64,000 bases of DNA from contig JH720342.1 of assembly GCA_000231825.2 (NCBI GenBank), positions 535,745 to 599,744 on the forward strand. Direction: 5' to 3'. Below, one piece after another: positions 52,236 to 64,000 of this stretch. Within the stretch, counting starts at the first letter, position 1. Each line of letters begins with the position of its first letter. The position numbers were made by a program, and so were the translations under genes. The stretch comes from Tetrahymena elliotti 4EA. Lineage: Eukaryota > Ciliophora > Oligohymenophorea > Hymenostomatida > Tetrahymenidae. The notes under the pieces are model-generated. The model searched no databases, was not told the DNA's origin, and was given only the letters and a program-made list of their open reading frames with translations.

Positions 52236-55055
52236 TTTTAATGCATAAAAATCTTCAATTTAAAATAAATTCAATTATATTAAACCTGATTCACTTAATT
52301 TCATAATTTAGCCTTTCATTCAAACAATAACCTCCTCCCAGTTTTAATTAAAATGGAAATTAATAAATTTTTTGCATGTAGACAAACAAACAAATAATAA
52401 ATACAAAAGATTGTTTTTTAATTGATAGATAGAAATTCACAAGTATGTATATTAATTAATTCTTCACTATTAAAATACTCCCAATTAATTGACTTCGTTT
52501 ATATTATTAATTTTTATAACTTAATTAATATTAATAAATTTCCCTATGAAGTAGATAGAAGCTATTGAGCTTACAAGTTTTTGATTTTAACTGTTTTAAC
52601 ATGCTTGTAAATAGAATTTTTTCAAAAGATCAAATATAAATAAACACTTAATTTATTCATTTGTAATTTCTACTTAAATGTTTCATAAAATATTAAAAAC
52701 TAAATCAACTCATAATTAATAATTTTCACTATTATAATATACCCAAATAATCTACCTACCTATCTATCTATGAAGAGAGGTATTGACATTATTAGTTTTA
52801 TATTTGAATTTATTTATTATGCTAGGAAATTGAATTTTCTAAAAATATGAAATGTTAACTCACATTCATTTGTAATTTCTTCTTAAATGTTTCATAAAAG
52901 ATAAAAACTAAATCAATGAATGATTAAGAATTTTCATTTTGTTAATTTTTATAACTTATAAAAAATATTATTAAATTTACCTGAAGTAGAGGGAAGGAAG
53001 TGAGGTTACAAGTTTTTGATCTGAGCTGTTTAAATATGCTTGCTGCAAATTGAATTTTCTAAAAAGAAAGCATTTCAAATTTTTCCTTAAATGTTTCATA
53101 AACAATTAAAAACCACGCAATTAAAAAATAGTTATTATTTTTTGTAACATACTTGATCTTCTTTTTTTTGGACAGCACAGCCCTGATTGATTATCAATCT
53201 AAATTTTCCAAGCAAAATTTTTATTGGATACTATTTTATAATCATTATCTTTTTAACTGGAACAAACTAAGGGATAAAATATAAATACATAAGTTATTCA
53301 TTTCAAATTCCTACTTAAATGAATAAATAATAAAAAACTATTTTGATCCATGATTAAAAATAGCTTTTATTTTTTGTAACACATTTAATCTTCTTTTTTG
53401 TAGACATCGCTACTATGGTTGTTATTTTTATAAGCAAAATCTTGAATGAGTGCTGTTTAATAATGACTCAACAAATAAAGGAATGAAAATCAAACAATAA
53501 AATATTTTATGAAACTCTTTGTTATTTGGCATATTTTAAACTAATTATGAAACTGATTTATTAAAAATCCACTTAACTTTTCTTTTAAAATAGAAAAAGC
53601 GTTAAGCAAATTATTATTTTTGTAAATTTTTTACTAATTAATTTGAAAGGGAAGCTTTCAATTTTTCTTTTATTGAAAATTATTTGTTTCTATTACAACC
53701 AAAATCATCAAAATTCATTAGAAATCTATTTAGCTAGACGATATATCATATGACATTCAGAAATCTTTTAATAAATTAATTAATTACAGACTTTCAAATT
53801 ATTATTTAATTCTGATAATCTCTGATAATCTTACAAGTAGAATATTTTTCATTTTTGTAATTTTTAACAACATAAATTGATAATTCGCTTTACTTATAAT
53901 TCAACAATGATTTCTTTCTTTCCAAAAATTTGGAAACAAAACTAAAAAATATTTATTTTCAGGAGTAAATTTATTAATATCTATGTAGATTCACAAATAT
54001 TTAACATTTGACATTTAATATTTTGCCTAACAAATTGAAAAAATATAAAAAGTTAAGATTTGTCTATCTTTATTCTTAAGTAAGATAATACATAATTTTT
54101 TAGCCAAAATATTTAAAGAGACATCCTAATACAATTAAAAACTCATAAAAAAACATTCTTTTGTTGCTAATTTTCATTTTGATTTAATTTGAAAAGCTAA
54201 AAACAAAATTAAAAAAAATATTTTTTATTTAAACATATACTTTTAGTTTAATAGTATTAGGAAAAATATTTGAGAATATTTGATATTTGGTCAAGTATTT
54301 GAAGGTTAAAACTCAAATATTTTTTCGAGATAAATATTTGAATTCGTTTATTAGCAGATAAATTATTTATTTAAAGATGAAGATTTTTACTTCTAACTTA
54401 CTATGTTGTATATTTTATAGATTATGATTGATATACTCTGTTATTTCCATTCATAAAATGATAAATATTTTATTGCCTTAAACTCAAATATTAAATGTAG
54501 TATTTCAAAAATGTTTGAATAGTTAGTTTAACATCTCAATAACAAATAAAATAAAAATACTAAATCACATTTATAAATATTATTAGAAATCAATTTTTTA
54601 TGAGATGTACTTAATTTCTTCAAAAATAAAACCAAAAGTTAAAAGTATAATAATATTATAGGTTTTTGTTTAGTAATAAATAAATTATTTATTTGGTTTT
54701 CTAGAATCTAAATATTTACTAACTTTGGAATATAGTTTTTGAGAACCCTGATCCTTGGTTTGGTTTAAAATAATTACTTACTTTTTGATAAATAAAAATT
54801 ATCAGTTTTAAATGCTTTATCCAATTTATTTCCTTTAATTAATTGATAGTAATAATTGGTAAAAAATGGGAAATAAATAATAAAAAAAATCCAACTAAAA
54901 TGTAATTAGCAATAAAAATTTATGAATGATATTAATATTTTTATTATTATTGATAAAATTAATTTTATTTTAATCATAAAAAAATAAGAATAAGAATACT
55001 GAATATGATGATTACATTTGGGGCAATATTAAATAAGAAAAGATATTAAATATTC
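52236..55055. other. AT-rich intergenic DNA
   Basis: Upstream of the channel gene and of the plus-strand gene at 55056. Contains the four-copy repeat listed separately; otherwise AT-rich with no gene signal. Confidence 0.5.
52650..53370. repeat. Degenerate ~215-bp tandem repeat, four copies
   Basis: A block containing TTCATTTGTAATTTCTACTT, then AAATGTTTCATAA and AAAAACTAAATCAA recurs near 52655, 52863, 53070 and 53297, each preceded by AATTGAATTTTCTAAAA-like sequence. The copies are diverged and show no coding pattern. Confidence 0.65.
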
Positions 55056-56532
55056 ATGTTGAGTAACTAACAAGCTACCTTGTTTTTATCATTGAATAAT
55101 CAAAATTAAAAAGTTTTTAGTACTAATCATAATCTAGGATAGAATTTAAAATTACTAGAAACCACCGAGAGAGTTTCTGAAATATTAACTCAATATGAAA
55201 ATTCTTTCATTGAAGAATTTAATTTCCATTTTCCGTAAATAAAAAATGTTAACTTTTAGGATCTAATAATTTCTTATTAACATTAGTCTATTGATTTATA
55301 TTCGAAAGATAGATTGTTTGAAGCTCTCATAAAGACAGCAATAAAATTTAAGAAGAATCATTTTCAATTTAGAGTATTTTATTTTTTTGAAAAGTTAAAA
55401 AATAAAATATTGTTATCAACAACATATTGATTTATTTTTTTATTAAAAATTAATATTATATTTGGTATAATTTGATAAAAACAAAATTTATGATTTTTAA
55501 TTATCAGAGTCTTACTTTGAAGTACCAAAAAAAAATTTAATTATTTGTGATGAGTTAGTTAATTGATATTTTGCAATTTTCTATATTTAATTTTAAGATT
55601 TAATTATTTGTAAAAACTAAAAAATTCATCACTCTCTTAAATTTGTTGTCATAAAATGTTAATAAAGAAATTAAATCAAACAATAATAATTTTGTGAAAA
55701 GGGTTGTTGATAAAAAAGATAAAAATGAAATTATTTTTCATAGATTAAATAAAATAGGATTCTAAGAAATTGATATTCTACTGAATAATTTCTTCTCATA
55801 TTCAAATTAATTAGAAATAATTAAATTAAAACTAGGGTATTTTTATTTAATTAATCAAATTGTTAAATTTATCTTAGATTATTATAATTAATTTACAGAA
55901 ACGTACCAATCGGAAATAGAGGTTTAATTAGCTTAGCTCAAATAATTGGTAAGTAATCTTCATTAAAACTACTCTCTCTTGATATTTTGTAAATATAAAA
56001 TATTTTGATTAGAACTTATAAGTAGTTTTATTTTTGATAAAAAATTAATTAGAGCAAGTTGTATAGGAAATGAAGGATTTATTTTTCTTGTAAACAAAAT
56101 AGTGAATTTATAAGAGCTCGAAACTCTTGATTTATTTATTTGGTAAAAATAAATTACACTTTCTTTACTCAATTAATATCATCTTCAAAAATAGGTTTAC
56201 ATATGTAGTTAACTAGGGGATTCTATTCTTTTTTGAATAATTGATAAACTTCAAAAAGCTTAAATTTGTTGTACTTAAAGCAAAGTAACTTTTAATATTT
56301 ATAAATTAATATTTAGTAAATAAATCATTCAAAAAAAAGAATCGATATTTTTGAATCAGGTCGTTAAGTTAGTCAGAGTATTCAAAAATCTAAGGAACTA
56401 GTTTTTATGCAAATAAGAACTGAAAGATATTTTGATAAAACCAATCAAATTAATTAATTACTAGTTGCTAAAAAAGCTCCTAGATTAGTTTTCTTGGATG
56501 TAAAGAATAGATTTGGTGATAAAGAGATATGA
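55056..56532 (+). CDS. Unrecognised six-exon gene
   Basis: Exons 55056-55373, 55510-55557, 55598-55836, 55899-55948, 56209-56284 and 56340-56532 join with consistent phases (0, 0, 2, 1, 2) to 307 aa. Introns are 136, 40, 62, 260 and 55 nt, all GT-AG. It starts MLSNQQATLFLSLNNQ. The C-terminal half looks most convincingly coding: LGNVPIGNRGLISLAQII, FFFEQLINFKKLKFVVLKAK, ESGRQVSQSIQKSKELVFM, KKAPRLVFLDVKNRFGDKEI. It is mixed helix and strand, without signal peptide or clear membrane helix. No family recognised. The first exon is less certain, because an overlapping frame (TEYDDYIWGNIKQEK..) also looks plausible, so the true start may lie upstream. Confidence 0.5.
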
Positions 56533-57024
56533 ATGTATAAATATAAAATATTTTATTTCAAAACTATGTTTTAATATTATTTAATAAAGTAAGTGAATTG
56601 ATGTTCTTATTTATTTTAATAAGTTTATAAGTTTGTAGTTATTATAAAATAAAATTTAATAAATAAATATTAAATTTTAATATATCCTTTATTAAAATCA
56701 TCAAATTCAATAAAGAAAAATCAGCTTAAATAATTTATTGATCAAAAAAAATAGATTTTGAATTAAATTTTTTCATAAATAATAAAAAATTATTGAGATA
56801 TTAAATTTAAAGGAAATAAGTAGAAATAATTCATTGATTCATCCTTCATTAAAATAAAATAAAAATTCAAATTAAGAATAATTTCATACAACAGATAATG
56901 ATTAGTATAAAATAATTGCTGATGAATTAATCAGAGAAAATAAAATATTTTTTATTAATTTTTTTAGAAAAAAGATAAAATGAGAATTAAATTTGTAATA
57001 ATATATCATTAAAAACATTTTTAC
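56533..57024. other. AT-rich spacer
   Basis: No coding signal. It lies between the six-exon gene and the 3'-most exon of the minus-strand LRR array. Confidence 0.5.
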
Positions 57025-60000
57025 TAGATTAGAAGACTTAAAGTTGTGAGATTAGAGCATTTTGCTAATCCAGATCCAAATATTTAGGTGCTCATTTGAC
57101 CGAGATTACTGTTACTTAAAAAAAGATAAAATTATTTAATATTGAAAGAAATTGATATAAATTTGCTGAAAAAATAAAATAAACATTCATGAGCATGCCA
57201 AACAAATATCAAGTAAACCCAAAGAAATTGGCCAATCTATTAGATAGATGCCCATAAATCAAAATCTTTATTTATTCAACTAAACATTTCATAATTTATA
57301 TTGAAAAACTATTTTTGCTTAAGGTCAAGAATTAAATTTTAGAGATTAGAGTATTTTGATATATCTGATCCTAATTCTTACACCAATATTATTTGAACTT
57401 TTCAAAAATTATTTAAAAAAATTAAAATAAAGAGAAAAATGCTAAAATGTGAATTAAATTTGGAATAGGCAAACAAAAATTAAAATAAAAAAACCAAAAA
57501 TATGAAGTATCATCAAATAATTTATTGAGTAAATATTTCTATCAAAAATTAAAGTTATTTATTTATAAAAATGGAATAATTTTCATTCTGAAATTCAAGA
57601 GTTAAAGTTTAGAGCTTAGAAAATTTTGCTAAGACAGACCCTAATTCTTACATGCCCATTTCACCAATATTATTATCCCTTTTAAATATTATAAAATGAG
57701 GAAAAGATAAAAATGAGAATTAGGAATAAAAACAACAAATAAATAACAGTAAGACAAAATGTTTTGATCAACACCTTCTTCAAAATCTTCTAGAATAATA
57801 TCTTTGATTTCTTCTTTTACAATAAGAGGAAAATTAAATAGTTAATCAGTAAGTCAGTGATCATAAATTCAAGTCTATATTGATTCAAAAATACATAAAT
57901 AATGCTGAAGTACTATTTTTACTTGAGATTAAGAACCAAATTTTAGAGATTAGAGCATTATGCTAAGCTTGATGCTAATTTTTATACTCCCATGTTATCA
58001 ATTTTATTACATCTTTTAAAACTAAGAAAATAAAGAATATTGAAAAATGTCAGTTAAATTGTAGAACAAAGATGAATATTATTGAATAAACAAATATCAA
58101 GTACCAACCCAAGTAAATTAATCAACTTGTCAGTCAATTTGCCACTCATGAACTAAAGCCTTTATTTATTTTTTCAAAGATACATAATTAATATTGATGC
58201 ACTATTTTTACTTTAGGTTTAAGAATCAAATTTTAAAGATTAAAGTATTTTATTAAGCCAGATCCTAATCTTTATGCTCCCAGTGTACCAATATATTAAT
58301 CTCTTTTAAAAATTATAAAAACAAAATTAGAGAATAGAGAATATAGAAAATGATAAAAATGTGAATTAAATTTCAAACAAGCAAATTAAAAATCAATGAA
58401 TGAGCTAAAAAAATATTCAAGCAAACTAAATAAATTCTAGTCAGTCAGTCAGCCAATTTTTGATAAAATAAAATTTTAACCCTTCGTAAGAGTGAACCTG
58501 ATTTTTGGTAACAAGTACAAATCATAAAAAATTGATTAAACAAAAAATTTAATTTTTTAGATGAAGATTTTAAATATCATTATAAAAATATTTTTTTAAT
58601 AAATGATTATTTTTAATAGTCAGAGAATTAAGAATATTGCTCAACAATTATCCCATTTGAACAAAATATTTATTTTTTGTTGATAGCAAAAAGATTGAAT
58701 ATCTTATTTCTCTTTTAATTGTGTTATTAAACTTAAAATATTTCTTTACAAGTTGAAAAAAAACAATTTTATATTTTTTAAATTCTAGTTTTAGAAAAAA
58801 AATTCATTTACATAAGTTAAGGTATGTGTTATTTAATAAACACATAAAATAATCAAAAGAGTACTATAAAAGATTTATGGTAATTAACATTATTTCTTTT
58901 ACAGACAATTTTCTTATATTAAATCAAAATCCTTCAAAAATTAATCAAAATTAAATGTAAAAAATAATTAAAATAAAAAGTAATTAATTTTTTAAAGAGC
59001 AAATTTAATCTAAACTTTTTAATAGTTGAGAAAATAAAAGAATCATTCAAAAATTTTTAAAAAAATTATTGATTTTTTAATAGATTCAAAATTGTTCTTC
59101 TTTATTTGTAACTTCTTAGGTTAGAAATATTATCTTTTTTAGCTTTTCGAGAAAAGTCTGAATATTATGTATGTGTAACTAATTTTTCTATTTGTCAGTA
59201 TCTAAAATTAAATTTTGATTGGGCTCAATTATTTAGATTAGGTAATAAAAAAAGTTAAATTAAAAATAATTTGAAACTAGTAATCAATAAAACAAATAAG
59301 GTCTGTACAATATAGAAAATTAATAAAATATTTTAAATTTATTTTTTATTTATTGTATTGATGATAAAAGTGATACACTCATTTATTAGAGAGAATTTCA
59401 TCTCTAATATTTACCACTGAAAGAATTTGATAATTCAACTAATCTTTTTTGTTTTAAGAGATTTAATCTGAAATTTTCATAATCTGTAATAAATTAACTG
59501 ATAAAAATATAAAAGAATGAGTTAAGAAATGTTAAAAGAATCAAAAAGCATAAAAATGGGTATTAAATTTAAAAACAAAAAATAAAAATTAAGGAATAAG
59601 CTCAAAAAATATCAAATAAAACCCATAAAATTAGCTAGTTAATCACTTATAAATTAAAATTTTTATTTATGGAAAAATGCATAATTAATATAGAAAAACA
59701 TTTTTTACACAAACTCATATTCTACGAGAAGGTCAAGAGTCAAAGTTTTGAGGTTTAAACATTTTGCTAACTCATATCCTAATTGTTATAACTTCGTTCT
59801 ATCAATTTGACTATCAAAATTTAAATGAAATATTAAATAATCAATAAAAAAAAGATAAAAAAGTGAATTAAATTTGAAAAAAACATTAAGGAATAAGCCA
59901 AAAAAATGTCATAAAAACAAAATAAATTACTCATAGAGTTGCTCACATAGAAAAATCTTTAAATTAAAATTTACAAACTGTCAATTTTCAAATTTGAGAG

Positions 60001-63000
60001 ATTAGAGAATTTTGCTAAGACAGATACTAATCCTTCTGAAGCCAATTCTCCAAGATGGCTATCACTTTAAAAAAAACTAAATAAAGAAATATTGAAAAAA
60101 AATGAGAAAAAAAGATAACGAGAGTTAAATTTTAAAAACTAATAAAAATTAATGAATGTGCTAATAAATGTCAAACAATCCAAATAAATTAATCAAAAAG
60201 CCTAATCAGTAGCTCATAAATTAAAGGTTTCATTTCTTCAATTTTATCATTAATAGTGAAAACTATTTTTACTAGAGGTTAAGTGTCAAATTTTAGAGCT
60301 ATTTTACACCAGTTTAAGATTAAGAGTTTAGAGACTAGAGAATTTTAATAATAGATTTGCTAATCTGATTGTGCCAAAATCACCAGTATTTTTGGCTTTA
60401 AAAAAAATATTTATAGAGATCATCTTAAGTTAAAACATGTTTAAACATTTTATTTTTTTTTCTTATAAAAATTGAAGATTAAGTTATGAATCACAATTTC
60501 AAAAAATTAATTAATGATTTCATGTAAATTTATGAATACTTTTCAGGTTATTAGAAATACCATAAAACCTCATTCTCATCTATTAGATAGAATTTCATCT
60601 CTAATATTTTTTACCACTGATCTCAAAATTAATAATCATCATCAGAAATAAAAATGATATATAATTTCACTAATCTTTTTTATTTTAAGAGTTTTTATCT
60701 AAATCTTTCTTCAATAAACCCAAATAAATCAGTCATTTAGTCGCTTATAAATTAAAAATTTTTATTTATTCAAAAATCATAATTGATATTGAAAAACTAT
60801 TTTTACTCAAGATCAAGAGTCAAACTTTTGAGATTTGAGCATTTTGCTAACTCACATCCTAATTCTTCTAAGTTCACTCCACCAGTATAACTATAAAAAA
60901 TTTAAATAATTTCAATTATTAAATAAAATAATGAATAAGAAAAAGATAATATTGTCAATTAAATTTGAAAAGAACAAATAAAAATTAAGGAATAAGCCAA
61001 AACAATTTCAAGTAAATCCAAATAATTAAATAAATCATTAAGTTGTTCATTTTTAAACATCTTAAATTATTCAAAAATTCATAATTTATACTTAAAATAT
61101 ATATTTACAAGAGGTCAAGTACCAAAATTTAGAGGTTAGAGCATTTTGCTAATCCAGATACTAATCTCTATGAGCCCATTTCACCAAGATAATTGTCCCT
61201 TTTAAAAAAATAAAATACTAAATAAAGAAATATTGAAAGAATGAGAAAAAGATAAAAATATGAATTAAATTATATAACAATAAATAATAATTCATGAATA
61301 AGCCAAAAAAGTGTAGAGGAAATCCAAAAAAGAAATATAAAAATGTGAATTAAATTTGAAGACAAGAAACTAAAATTAATGAATGAATGAACCAAGACAG
61401 ATCCTAATCTCATTGAATAAATATCATCTGTTAAATCTATTTAATTCTTACTTTAAAAAAATTTTTTAAAGAGAAAATAATCAAACAAGTAAATATTAAT
61501 GAAAGAGCCAAAAAAATATCAAGTGAGTCCAATCCCTGATAATTTGGTCAGCTAGCCACTCGATATATAAAAGTGTTCATTTATTCAACAATTTTTAATT
61601 TATATTAAACACTTTTTTTATCTTAGTTTAAGAGTCAAGGTTTAGTTTGATTGTTAAAAAAAACATTAATGAAATTACCTCAAATCAATTTTTAACACTT
61701 CATTTTAAGATAAATTAGACCTTAGTAACTTTTCATAAAGAAAAAAGAAAATAAATAATAGCATCTGAAAAATTTAGAGTACATCTTAGAGATCTGTAAA
61801 ATATTTTCCTTTCTTATCCAGCATTAATTTATTTTTTTTAATTTTCTTAGAAATTGAATAAGAATTAATTAATAATGTCAAAAATATAATTAGCTATTTC
61901 ATGTAAATTTATAAGTACTTTTAAAAAAATTAAAATAATTGATTATTTAATTTTCTTAAATATGATATTAAATATTTTCTCTTCTTCAAATAAGTCAAAT
62001 TTAAGAAAATCTAAGGTATTTGTATTTATTCATTTTAATTTTAGCTTGAGTTTGCTAATATTTTTAATTACCATCTATTTAATTAAAAATTGAGGTTAAA
62101 ATTATTTTTATTTTACAAAAAATAATATTTTATTTTAAAATCTAAATTTTCAAGAATAAACGTTAAATTTTGGTCTTTGGTGGTTAACCTTTCAAAAATA
62201 TTGTTGATGGTTTCCATCCTCATATTAAAAGTTTTGGAGGTTCTACTTATGAGTATTTAGATTCAATTTATGTTATTTATTGAATAAAAATAAAGTATTT
62301 TATTGTAAAATTTCGTTTGATGATTAACAATGACAACGAGAAATTTTAAATTTTGGGTAAAATTAATTAATCTGTGAGATAAAATTTAATTAAAAAAGAA
62401 TAAGATAAATACTTTAAAAAATGTAATGTGACTATTTTATGTGCAAATATCAAATTTTTATTTGAAATTTTGTAAACCAAATTATTATTTAAGATAATTT
62501 TAAAAAAATATTATTTGAGATTAAATTGAGAATTTAGTAAAATTTATTTTTTTGAAAATCAATCAAAATATTAATAAAAAAAGACAGCAAAAGATTTGTA
62601 AATTTGAATAGTTATTTATAACACTAATTCTAAGAAATTTAAAGATACTTTTACCAAAGAAATTTAATTAAAAGAACTATAAACAGAAATTTTCGTTAGA
62701 TTAAATTTATTTTAATCACAACAATTAATTAAAAAATAAGATAAGGAAGTTATTAATATTATATTTTAATCATTTACCAATAGGGCTGATACCAGATCTA
62801 TTAGAAGACCAATCTTTTATTCTTCTCATCCATTAATTATTGATATTTTGGTTAAAATTCAGTGTTATTTATAATTTTAATTTTTTAGTTTCTTAAAAAT
62901 TAGTTTTAATTGTATATATTTTTATTGATATTTTTTAATTTAATGTTTAATCATCAGATAATTTATTGCATGGGGCTTTTTTTAGAAGAGGAGGAGAAAA

Positions 63001-64000
63001 TGTGGTTCCTCATTCTAATATTTTCTTAAATTTTTAACAAATTAACAAAAGCTGACTAATAAATCATTGGCATGAAGCTTTTTACCTTATGAAAGATGTT
63101 ATCAGCAAAGTCTCTTATTGAGCCAATATTAATTTTATTAATTATCTTGTAAATTTACTTCATTCATTTTTTTAGACAATTTAATTTTTTGTGTAGATTC
63201 TATTAATTATAATGTTTTTTAATTGTTTCTAGGATTCAACTAATTTAAATTTGTCAGATCCGTTTCACCACTTTTTCAATACTAATTAAATTTGCTAGCT
63301 AACACTCTAATTAATTAGAACCCCTGCTTTTCACTATACATATTTCCTTCTTGTAGGAGTAAAAACTTACAAATACTTTTTATTACTAGTCAAATATTAA
63401 AACGATATTTTAGGAGAGTCAAATTTTATTGACTAGATCTCTACCTTTGTAAAAGTTATTTGAATTATTTTTTTTTAATTTAATTTACATCAAATTTTTT
63501 TTCAGAATTTTAATACTTATAATAAAAAAAAACTTTTATTTGAAGAGAGTCAATGAAATTAATTATTTTTTAACAAGAAATAAGAAAAAAAGTTGTTTTA
63601 AATGAAATAAAAAAATGTTATTTAATTGTTAAAAATATTTGATTAAGATAGATACATAAATATGCTTTAATACTGAACCAATATTTTATCTTTACTTTGA
63701 GTTTAAACTGAAATTAATTATTATTATCTTGGAATAACAATTTTAAAATTTATTAATTTAAACTATTTAATTTCAACATAAAAATGATAATTTAACTAAT
63801 GTTTTTGCTTTCAATTATTTTGATCTTAATCCTTATGATTAAATTTCACCAATATTATTCCCTCTATTAAAAAATTATACAAATTAATAAATATATTTAA
63901 GAATGAGAAAAGAAATCATCCTTATTCATTCATTAAAAGATGCATAATTTATAAAGAAACATTATTTTTGCCCAAGAATAAGAGTCAAAGTTTAGAGATT
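57025..64000 (-). pseudogene. Minus-strand leucine-rich-repeat exon array, partly decayed, runs off the window
   Basis: Same unit as the plus array but inverted. Intact 90-nt exons with GT donors: 57025-57114, 57923-58012, 59975-60064 and 61109-61198; an in-frame 84-nt exon lies at 60807-60890 (ELGCELAKCSNLKSLTLDL). Damaged units: 57319-57397 (11 nt missing, GC donor), 57589-57678 (donor lost), 58212-58302 (one extra base), 59726-59810 (donor altered) and 60290-60400 (partial double unit). Fragments lie near 61395, 61625 and 63815. A further exon starts at 63972 and continues past the right edge with a GC donor. Because broken units alternate with intact ones, a single translatable protein is unlikely unless bad exons are skipped. 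59370-59470 and 60570-60690 also repeat each other. The stretch 58303-59725 otherwise holds no gene. Confidence 0.65.
62163..63463 (+). CDS. Possible multi-exon gene or pseudogene nested in the LRR array
   Basis: Several plus-strand blocks have coding-like composition but I could not splice them into one consistent model. They are 62160-62270 (VFGGQPFKNIVDGFHPHIK..), 62320-62356 (NDNEKFQILG), 62608-62860 (FTKEIQLKELQTEIF.., RADTRSIRRPIFYSSHPLII), 62950-63055 (NLLHGAFFRRGGENVVPHSN) and 63233-63463 (DSTNLNLSDPFHHFFNTNQ.. to TGA). The last block follows a clear TTGTTTCTAG acceptor. In-frame TGAs separate some blocks. No family recognised. It sits on the opposite strand to the LRR array, in a part without LRR exons. 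Confidence 0.3.

Overview
The window looks like macronuclear DNA of an oligohymenophorean ciliate, most likely Tetrahymena or a close relative. It is extremely AT-rich. Recognisable proteins run through TAA and TAG, which must be read as Gln, and end only at TGA; even the catalytic glutamine of an ARF GTPase (Gln71) is a TAA codon. Introns are short to moderate (about 40-260 nt), AT-rich and GT-AG. A standard-code ORF scan therefore shatters the real genes. I re-read the sequence with TGA as the only stop, and required family motifs, spliced frame consistency, or codon content unlike random AT-rich DNA.

Layout: 1.3-6.6 kb (minus) holds a tandem family of mitochondrial-carrier-like (MTCH/SLC25-type) genes: one intact, two decayed, and one with a C-terminal frameshift. 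7.4-10.9 kb (minus) has two unrecognised Lys/Gln/Asn-rich genes. 12.8-14.4 kb (minus) is a secreted malectin-domain protein. 15.6 kb (+) is a membrane protein resembling MUL1/GIDE without the RING. 19.2 kb (+) is an ARF GTPase. 21.5-21.8 kb is a comparatively GC-rich, foldable island that is probably a structured RNA gene. 23.8-24.6 kb (minus) is an acidic-tailed unknown. 27.2-27.5 kb (minus) is a small secreted Cys-rich protein hidden under an opposite-strand ORF.

28.4-28.9 kb is a decayed leishmanolysin tail, and 33.1-36.2 kb (+) is an intact leishmanolysin (M8) protease with a long Cys-repeat tail and a GPI-type C terminus. Between them, at 30.65 kb, is a near-perfect 137-bp palindrome. 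37.4-39.8 kb (minus) is a K+-dependent-type membrane pyrophosphatase. 44.8-45.5 kb (minus) is a CPBP intramembrane protease. 49.3-52.2 kb (minus) is a 984-aa OSCA/TMEM63-like channel. 55.1-56.5 kb (+) is a six-exon unknown.

The most distinctive structure is a pair of oppositely oriented arrays at 47.0-48.8 kb (+) and 57.0-64.0 kb (minus). What first looks like a ~300-bp satellite is a series of 90-nt, phase-2 exons, each encoding one 30-residue leucine-rich repeat, separated by similar introns. The plus array is intact apart from a 100-N assembly gap inside one exon. The minus array mixes intact and broken exons and continues past the right edge.

Most genes are unrelated housekeeping, surface and membrane functions with no operon logic. 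The themes are local duplication followed by decay, and three pseudogene lesions that are all 4-bp tandem duplications.
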